Below are positions 56,601-60,000 of a stretch of DNA of 60,000 nucleotides, one piece after another. Below the pieces are notes generated by a model. The model did no database searches and was not told the DNA's origin. It saw nothing but the letters and a program-made list of their open reading frames with translations. A program made the position numbers and the translations under genes. Each line of letters starts with the position of its first letter. The stretch's first letter is position 1. Origin of the DNA: Antedon mediterranea (Eukaryota > Echinodermata > Crinoidea > Comatulida > Antedonidae); NCBI RefSeq assembly GCF_964355755.1, contig NC_092678.1:16900922-16960921 (forward strand), in the 5' to 3' direction.

Positions 56601-59511
56601 ACATAATAGTTAAATACACTTTAACCAAAAATTGGATCCCAAAAAATGTATTTATCTGAAAAAACTGTAATTTAAAGCGAAAAATGGTCAAATTGGCTGC
56701 CAGCCAGTGGGTTTTTGGTTGAATTTAATCATTTCTTTTGTCATTTTTAATAAGTGAAAACATTATTTTTTTTATTTTTTCTTCCAAGGAAGTGATTAAC
56801 TTTATTAAAACTACAAAATAACATATTCAAAGTCTGATTTAATTTTAATCTTAATTTTTCATGTTTCTAGGGGAAAATACATATTTAACAAGTTGTTTTA
56901 TTTGGTTTTATTTTGCTAGAAAAACGATTACAAAATCATCTGATTTGTTTTGTTAATCACTTTCATCCAGCGAGAAATTGGCTAGATGTTGTCATAGCAA
57001 CCTCTAGTGCATTCATCCAGCGAGAAATTGGCTAGATGTTGTCATAGCAACCTCTAGTGTTTCTTAATTGTGTATTTTAATACATCAGAAGATGCTCATA
57101 TAAATAATTGCATAATATCTACTCAATTGCTAGGCAACCAATTTAATATACAAGTACAACCTTTCCTATTTTTTTTAATTTATCAACAATCTGCTGTAGA
57201 GTAAGTGCATTTTGCTTAGTAAACAGTACCTGATAAACAAAACATATTGCACACTCTATAAAGTATAATGAGGAAAATGAACTTGTAAAACAATATCCCA
57301 CCTGACTCCTCCATATATCAAGCTTTAAATAGGATGACTACCATAGTGTCAGTATTTAAGCGTAAACCATATTTGGGCATATCACTACCATATTTGAGCA
57401 TATCACTACCATATTTAGGCATATCACTACCATATTTGGGCATATCACTACCATATTTGGGCATATCAGTCACTACCATATTTGGGCATATCACTACCAT
57501 ATTTAGGCATATCACTACCATATTTGGGCATATCACTACCATATTTAGGCATATCAGTACCATATTTGGGCATATCACTACCATATTTAGGCATATCACT
57601 ACCATATTTAAGCACATCGTGTAGACCGATTGTTATATCTACTGTAAACATGCTATGTAGAATCTACGATTATATCAGATGGTGATATGATTTAGCAAAA
57701 GCAAACTGTATAGTGTAATCTCTGTACACATTTTCTCTGCTATTGTTACATGTTTGAAAGACTCAGTTAAGTCAGTTTATTTTAAAATAGTAGGCTTACT
57801 GGATAAATCAGCCTATCAGGACTGTAGGAAAAAAAATATGCTGCACTGAACTTTATTTAGGGGTTGACGCTAATGTTTTGTCCCCATGAAAAAACAATTC
57901 TTAAAAAATGTTGGTTAAATATGCCATTTTAATGTAACATAATAGTTAAATACACTTTAACCAAAAATTGGATCCCAAAAAATGTATTTATCTGAAAAAA
58001 CTGTAATTTAAAGCGAAAAATGGTCAAATTGGCTGCCAGCCAGTGGGTTTTTGGTTGAATTTAATCATTTCTTTTGTCATTTTTAATAAGTGAAAACATT
58101 ATTTTTTTTATTTTTTCTTCCAAGGAAGTGATTAACTTTATTAAAACTACAAAATAACATATTCAAAGTCTGATTTAATTTTAATCTTAATTTTTCATGT
58201 TTCTAGGGGAAAATACATATTTAACAAGTTGTTTTATTTGGTTTTATTTTGCTAGAAAAACGATTACAAAATCATCTGATTTGTTTTGTTAATCACTTTC
58301 ATCCAGCGAGAAATTGGCTAGATGTTGTCATAGCAACCTCTAGTGCATTCATCCAGCGAGAAATTGGCTAGATGTTGTCATAGCAACCTCTAGTGTTTCT
58401 TAATTGTGTATTTTAATACATCAGAAGATGCTCATATAAATAATTGCATAATATCTACTCAATTGCTAGGCAACCAATTTAATATACAAGTACAACCTTT
58501 CCTATTGTTTTAATTTATCAACAATCTGCTGTAGAGTAAGTGCATTTTGCTTAGTAAACAGTACCTGATAAACAAAACATATTGCACACTCTATAAAGTA
58601 TAATGAGGAAAATGAACTTGTAAAACAATATCCCACCTGAGTCCTCCATATATCAAGCTTTAAATAAGATGACTACCATAGTGTCAGTATTTAAGCGTAA
58701 ACCATATTTGGGCATATCACTACCATATTTGGGCATATCACTACCATATTTGGGCATATCACTACCATATTTAGGCATATCACTACCATATTTAGGCATA
58801 TCACTACCATATTTAGGCATATCACTACCATATTTGGGCATATCACTACCATATTTAGGCATATCACTACCATATTTAAGCACATCGTGTAGACAGATTA
58901 TTATATCTACTGTAAACATGCTATGTAGAATCTACGATTATATCAGAATTTTTAGTTGTTTTTTCATTAAAAAAACAGGTGGCACAAAAATAAGGCGGTG
59001 GTGCTTACTGTAAGAAGTTTGCTGTTTTTTTTTTTGCCTTCTCTAAACTATCAAACCTTATGTGACAAAAAATGTGATGTGCCTATATGGGCATGATGAT
59101 ATCATATCACTACCATATTTGGGCATATCACTACTATAACTGCATTTTGGCACATCACACTTTTTTTTTCACAACTCTCCCAATACCGGACTCTCCCAAA
59201 ACCGGTTTTCATTAAAAACCGGACTTTTTTGGAGGGCCCAATTTGTCCCTATTCTAAATGTACTGTAATTTATTATGAAAACCGGAATACCCAATTCCGG
59301 AATCCGGACAAATTATGAAGTACAAAACACGAAAATTAGCATCTGAAAACCGGACTGACAGTTAAAAAACTCCAAATATTTACGAAAACAACGTAACATC
59401 GTCGTAGCTGACTCGGATTCAATACTGTACATTCACAATACAAAAGCTTTTAACCATACCCTGACTATGAAGTGCGCGACGTTTCGCGGTACGATCAAAT
59501 AATGTTGCCAT
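44269..59511 (-). CDS. ALAS1: 5-aminolevulinate synthase, mitochondrial (11 exons, 585 aa)
   Basis: PLP enzyme condensing glycine with succinyl-CoA to 5-aminolevulinate in the mitochondrial matrix, the first step of haem synthesis. Exons: 59460-59511, 54290-54412, 53412-53462, 50072-50215, 49215-49449, 48073-48257, 47478-47657, 46511-46675, 45871-46010, 45290-45418, 44269-44622; 1758 bases, 585 codons plus TAG, all phases agree. Features: basic N-terminus, one haem-regulatory KCPFLA (Cys23), [56 protein letters not shown], the PLP lysine Lys380 in [51 protein letters not shown]. The length matches animal ALAS (human 587 and 640). ALAS1/ALAS2 orthology cannot be resolved; invertebrates usually have one gene. 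Confidence 0.96.
44881..45155. repeat. 138-bp tandem duplication in ALAS intron 10
   Basis: GTATCGTCGCAAATTTGTTA at 44881 recurs at 45019 (GTATCGTGGCAAATTTGTTA). The copies share TATTACTGTACATGTGGCGC and GGGCTTTACATTA; two copies, about 90 percent alike by eye. Confidence 0.8.
45290..45418 (-). CDS. ALAS1: ALAS coding exon 10
   Basis: Residues 426-468, [20 protein letters not shown] and [16 protein letters not shown]. Phase 0 at both ends. Confidence 0.96.
45871..46010 (-). CDS. ALAS1: ALAS coding exon 9 (PLP lysine)
   Basis: Residues 379-425. [34 protein letters not shown]. Lys380, at the exon start, is the Schiff-base lysine. Donor GTTAGT. Confidence 0.97.
46080..46440 (-). repeat. SINE with 5S rRNA-like head (second copy type)
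   Basis: Minus-strand 46425-46333 contains GAAGTTAAGCAACGTTGGGC, CTGGTTAGAGCTTGAAGGGG and AGACCATCTAGGAATA, 5S-like. The body (46255-46150) matches 18090-18200 inverted. No tRNA unit is evident between, unlike 29220-29515. Lies in ALAS intron 8. Confidence 0.6.
46511..46675 (-). CDS. ALAS1: ALAS coding exon 8
   Basis: Residues 324-378. [40 protein letters not shown] and DIVTGTL. The Asp of FVDEVHA pairs with the PLP pyridine nitrogen. Confidence 0.97.
46790..47385. mobile_element. TIR element ATTGCTATAAACAGTCT with nested MITE
   Basis: Left GCGGATTGCTATAAAACAGT; right (inverted) GCGAATTGCTATAAACAGTC, imperfect. Internal CATTGCTATA words in both orientations. ALAS intron 7. Interrupted by 47033-47199. 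Confidence 0.6.
47033..47199. mobile_element. 167-bp MITE TAGGGACTTTACGAAACACG
   Basis: A perfect 24-bp TIR starts TAGGGACTTTACGAAACACG (47033-47056; inverted at 47176-47199). TA-bounded, no coding capacity, nested within 46790-47385. Confidence 0.85.
47478..47657 (-). CDS. ALAS1: ALAS coding exon 7
   Basis: Residues 264-323. [37 protein letters not shown] and [10 protein letters not shown]; His of GNHAS is the PLP-stacking residue known in the family. Confidence 0.97.
47761..48035. mobile_element. TGTCTACACTATC-family MITE interrupted by a retroposon tail
   Basis: Left CTCTGTCTACACTATCAAAG, interior TATATGGACATGATGTCATA, right TTTGATAGTGTACAGC. Between 47885 and 48010 lies an inserted segment ending in AATGAATAAAATGAATAAAA, a LINE-like 3' tail. 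Confidence 0.6.
48073..48257 (-). CDS. ALAS1: ALAS coding exon 6
   Basis: Residues 202-263. [20 protein letters not shown], then [20 protein letters not shown]. Gly-rich [10 protein letters not shown] is the substrate-binding loop of the family. Confidence 0.97.
48438..48595. mobile_element. TGTCTACACTATC-family MITE with three internal subrepeats
   Basis: CTTTGTCTACATTATCAAAG at the left and GGGCATATCACACTTTTT at the right. The internal ATATCACTACCATATCTGG unit occurs three times in a row, a small expansion of the motif that forms the large satellite. Confidence 0.7.
48770..49080 (+). repeat. tRNA-derived SINE (Leu/Ser-like head)
   Basis: 48770-48844 folds like a tRNA: acceptor GAGTGAG pairs with CTCACTC, A-box TGGCCGAGCGGTTAAGTC, B-box GGGTTCGAGGC. 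A SINE-like body follows (CATGTGCATACTTTAAAGAA, GGGGGTTACCCCGCTATACC, ACAATAAACAGAG). The irregular anticodon arm argues against a functional tRNA gene. Confidence 0.7.
49215..49449 (-). CDS. ALAS1: ALAS coding exon 5
   Basis: Residues 124-201. [36 protein letters not shown], and [20 protein letters not shown]: start of the catalytic core. Confidence 0.97.
49688..49835. mobile_element. TGTCTACACTATC-family MITE (ALAS intron 4)
   Basis: AAGCTCTGTACTATCAAAG, GTGTCCATATATGGACATGA, TATCACTACCATATTTGGGC, and TTTGGTAGTGTAGATAGTG at the right end. Confidence 0.65.
50072..50215 (-). CDS. ALAS1: ALAS coding exon 4
   Basis: Residues 76-123, [20 protein letters not shown] through [12 protein letters not shown], linker before the catalytic core. 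Phase fits exons 3 and 5. Confidence 0.85.
51130..51929. mobile_element. TIR element TAATAGACACGTTTCGCGCT (800 bp)
   Basis: A perfect 25-bp TIR at 51130-51154 and 51905-51929. It contains a GC-richer centre with an open minus-strand frame (51478-51846) of unknown identity, Cys-rich at its start ([15 protein letters not shown]). ALAS intron 3. Confidence 0.75.
52033..52312. mobile_element. MITE of the TGTATTGTCCCC family (280 bp)
   Basis: Left AAAGATGTATTGTCCCCTG, right TTTTTGGGGGACAAGACATC. Interior TGGTTGCCAGCCAATGGGTT is shared with 31241 and the satellite spacers. Confidence 0.75.
52313..53411. other. Remainder of ALAS intron 3, nothing recognised
   Basis: AT-rich with short GTACTGTACTGT-type words near 53040. 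No open frame or repeat with a counterpart elsewhere in the window was seen. Confidence 0.5.
53412..53462 (-). CDS. ALAS1: ALAS coding exon 3 (mini-exon)
   Basis: A 51-base exon, [17 protein letters not shown], low-complexity linker. Supported by TAG acceptor, GTAAAG donor and exact phase with both neighbours rather than by conservation. Confidence 0.7.
54290..54412 (-). CDS. ALAS1: ALAS coding exon 2 (haem-regulatory motif)
   Basis: Residues 18-58. [20 protein letters not shown] has the Cys-Pro haem-regulatory motif of ALAS presequences. The acceptor could shift by three bases (CAGCAG), adding or removing one residue. Confidence 0.85.
54975..55055 (-). repeat. tRNA-like SINE head
   Basis: The minus strand reads GTGTGGCTTGGAAGTTGAAC (A-box-like) and GTGGGTTTGAATCCAGCGCC (B-box). 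Followed by AATAAATAAATAAATA-type sequence (54930-54955) that may be its tail. Confidence 0.45.
55462..55625. mobile_element. TGTCTACACTATC-family MITE (inverted internal motifs)
   Basis: CCTACACTATCAAAC left, GTTTGATAGTGCTGACAAAG right. GTGCCCAAATATGGTAGTGA occurs twice on the plus strand, the reverse of the satellite monomer. Confidence 0.75.
55883..56276. repeat. 21-bp satellite array 1 (about 18.5 monomers)
   Basis: Monomers start ACCATATTTGGGCATATC; variants differ mostly by G/A at TTTGGGC/TTTAGGC. One monomer has an extra CAGT (near 56130). Open frames here in both strands are a by-product of a 21-base period without stops. Confidence 0.95.
56537..56885. mobile_element. TGTATTGTCCCC-family MITE in spacer 1
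   Basis: AATGTTTTGTCCCCATG left, TTTCTAGGGGAAAATACATA right; interior GGCTGCCAGCCAGTGGGTTT. Duplicated with the spacer at about 57873-58221. Confidence 0.7.
56962..57061. repeat. 50-bp tandem duplication within spacer 1
   Basis: TTCATCCAGCGAGAAATTGG through CCTCTAGTG occurs twice, 50 bp apart; the same pair is present in spacer 2 near 58298-58397. Confidence 0.85.
57366..57610. repeat. 21-bp satellite array 2 (about 11.7 monomers)
   Basis: Same monomers and order as the ends of array 1, including the CAGT-bearing variant, so it derives from array 1 (or the reverse) with loss or gain of about seven monomers. Confidence 0.93.
58701..58878. repeat. 21-bp satellite array 3 (about 8.5 monomers)
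   Basis: Same boundaries as arrays 1 and 2 but without the CAGT-bearing monomer. Confidence 0.93.
59037..59170. mobile_element. TGTCTACACTATC-family MITE near ALAS exon 1
   Basis: CTCTAAACTATCAAACC, ATGTGACAAAAAATGTGATG, ATATCACTACCATATTTGGG and GGCACATCACACTTTTTTT. Right terminal part missing; followed by a CCGGTTTT-rich stretch (59185-59350) not identified. Confidence 0.65.
59460..59511 (-). CDS. ALAS1: ALAS coding exon 1 (start codon)
   Basis: [17 protein letters not shown] plus one base: short and Arg/Lys-rich, as expected for a mitochondrial presequence. Chosen because its phase-1 end (donor G/GTATGG) joins exon 2 as Ala18 and gives the expected KCPFLA close to the N-terminus. Not conserved in sequence, so tentative. 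Confidence 0.6.
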
Positions 59512-60000
59512 GGAGCGCTACACTGTGATTGACAGGTCAGTTCATTGTTAACCCACGAGGCGGCAATTGCTTTGTTGCGTATCGAACTGCGGTGGGCTAG
59601 GGCTTTTTCACATCGAAGCGCTATGTCTTAATGTCTATTGTTTTTAGCAGGGAGTTGTTAACAACTCCCTGTTTTTTAGCATATGAATTGTTCAAGTTCA
59701 ATTTACATTCCACTTTGTGTCTTTGTTTTCTTTAAATTATTGTTATTAAGTTAAATTCACAATTGCAATAGGACTTTAAAAAGGAATGTTTCACTAAAAA
59801 TGTGCATCATTATAAATTTGGAAATCATTATGGCAAAACGTAAACGGAATGAACTTGACTTAACTAGTGTTAATAAACTTTGAAATGTTACCAATAAATT
59901 ATTGTGTCATTATTGCTTGGCTCGTTTACCTAATCAATTTTCATCATTGCTATCAAATTACATCAAAATAAAGGAGCTTAAAAAACGTGTGGTCTAGGTG
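59512..60000. other. Upstream region of ALAS
   Basis: Should contain the ALAS 5' UTR and promoter on the minus strand. A GC-richer block (59520-59625) lies next to the start codon. No TATA box, iron-responsive element or gene on either strand was recognised. Confidence 0.4.

Larger units (their letters stand above)
55874..58946. repeat. Higher-order repeat: three arrays with two 1.1-kb spacers
   Basis: Each array is preceded by AAGCGTAAACC and followed by TTTAAGCACATCGTGTAGAC. The two spacers (56277-57365, 57613-58700) are nearly identical by eye and include a TGTATTGTCCCC-family MITE; the third copy stops at about 58946. Periods are 1336 and 1268 bp. ALAS intron 1. Confidence 0.92.

Noticed and set aside
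55883-58878. CRISPR-like array of short repeats
   Set aside because: The repeats are directly adjacent without unique spacers, and the host is a eukaryote with spliced genes.
59512-59540. CAGTGT upstream of the ALAS ATG as an iron-responsive element loop
   Set aside because: The five bases on either side of the CAGTGT (minus strand) do not pair and no bulged C is positioned correctly, so the stem-loop of an IRE cannot form.

Overview
This is a eukaryotic, intron-rich, AT-rich window that carries parts of three conserved metazoan housekeeping genes. They were rebuilt exon by exon from reading frame, splice-site and phase agreement. The genome type (single-copy conserved genes with introns of 0.1-5 kb, full of terminal-inverted-repeat elements, tRNA- and 5S-derived SINEs, and many AGGCCTA-type motifs) suggests a marine invertebrate, most likely a deuterostome such as an echinoderm. 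The taxon is an inference and was not demonstrated.

Layout. (1) Positions 973-25102, minus strand: UBA1, the ubiquitin-activating E1 enzyme. Twenty-two coding exons are recognisable, giving about 1015 residues in frame; the last roughly 44 codons lie beyond the left edge. The ATG follows directly on a splice acceptor, so an untranslated first exon must lie upstream. (2) 25103-31756: intergenic, with small hairpin and SINE elements. (3) 31757-35498: a 3.7-kb imperfect palindrome made of two inverted, decayed copies of the 3' half of one transposon. (4) 35671-42394, plus strand: an 8-exon, 311-residue Nudix hydrolase of the DUF4743 type. (5) 42395-44268: intergenic stretch between convergent genes, with a 240-bp hAT-like MITE. 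(6) 44269-59511, minus strand: 5-aminolevulinate synthase (ALAS), 11 coding exons, 585 residues, apparently complete. Its 5-kb first intron holds a higher-order satellite.

UBA1 starts the ubiquitin cascade and ALAS catalyses the first step of haem synthesis. The DUF4743/Nudix protein is probably a nucleotide or thiamine-related diphosphatase. Nothing shows that the three work together, and there is no operon logic.

The unusual content is the repeat biology. A MITE family (TIR TGTCTACACTATCAAA) appears about ten times, and its internal segment has been amplified into 21-bp satellite arrays, themselves triplicated with a 1.1-kb spacer. A tRNA-SINE has likewise seeded a 24-bp minisatellite in which the pol III B-box is repeated. 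The Nudix gene shows about 115-bp tandem duplications covering the 3' splice site and start of its exon 4, and separately the end and donor of its exon 5. Two nested fold-back elements with minisatellite arms have exact 9-bp target duplications. Other TIR elements with matching target duplications sit in the UBA1 introns.
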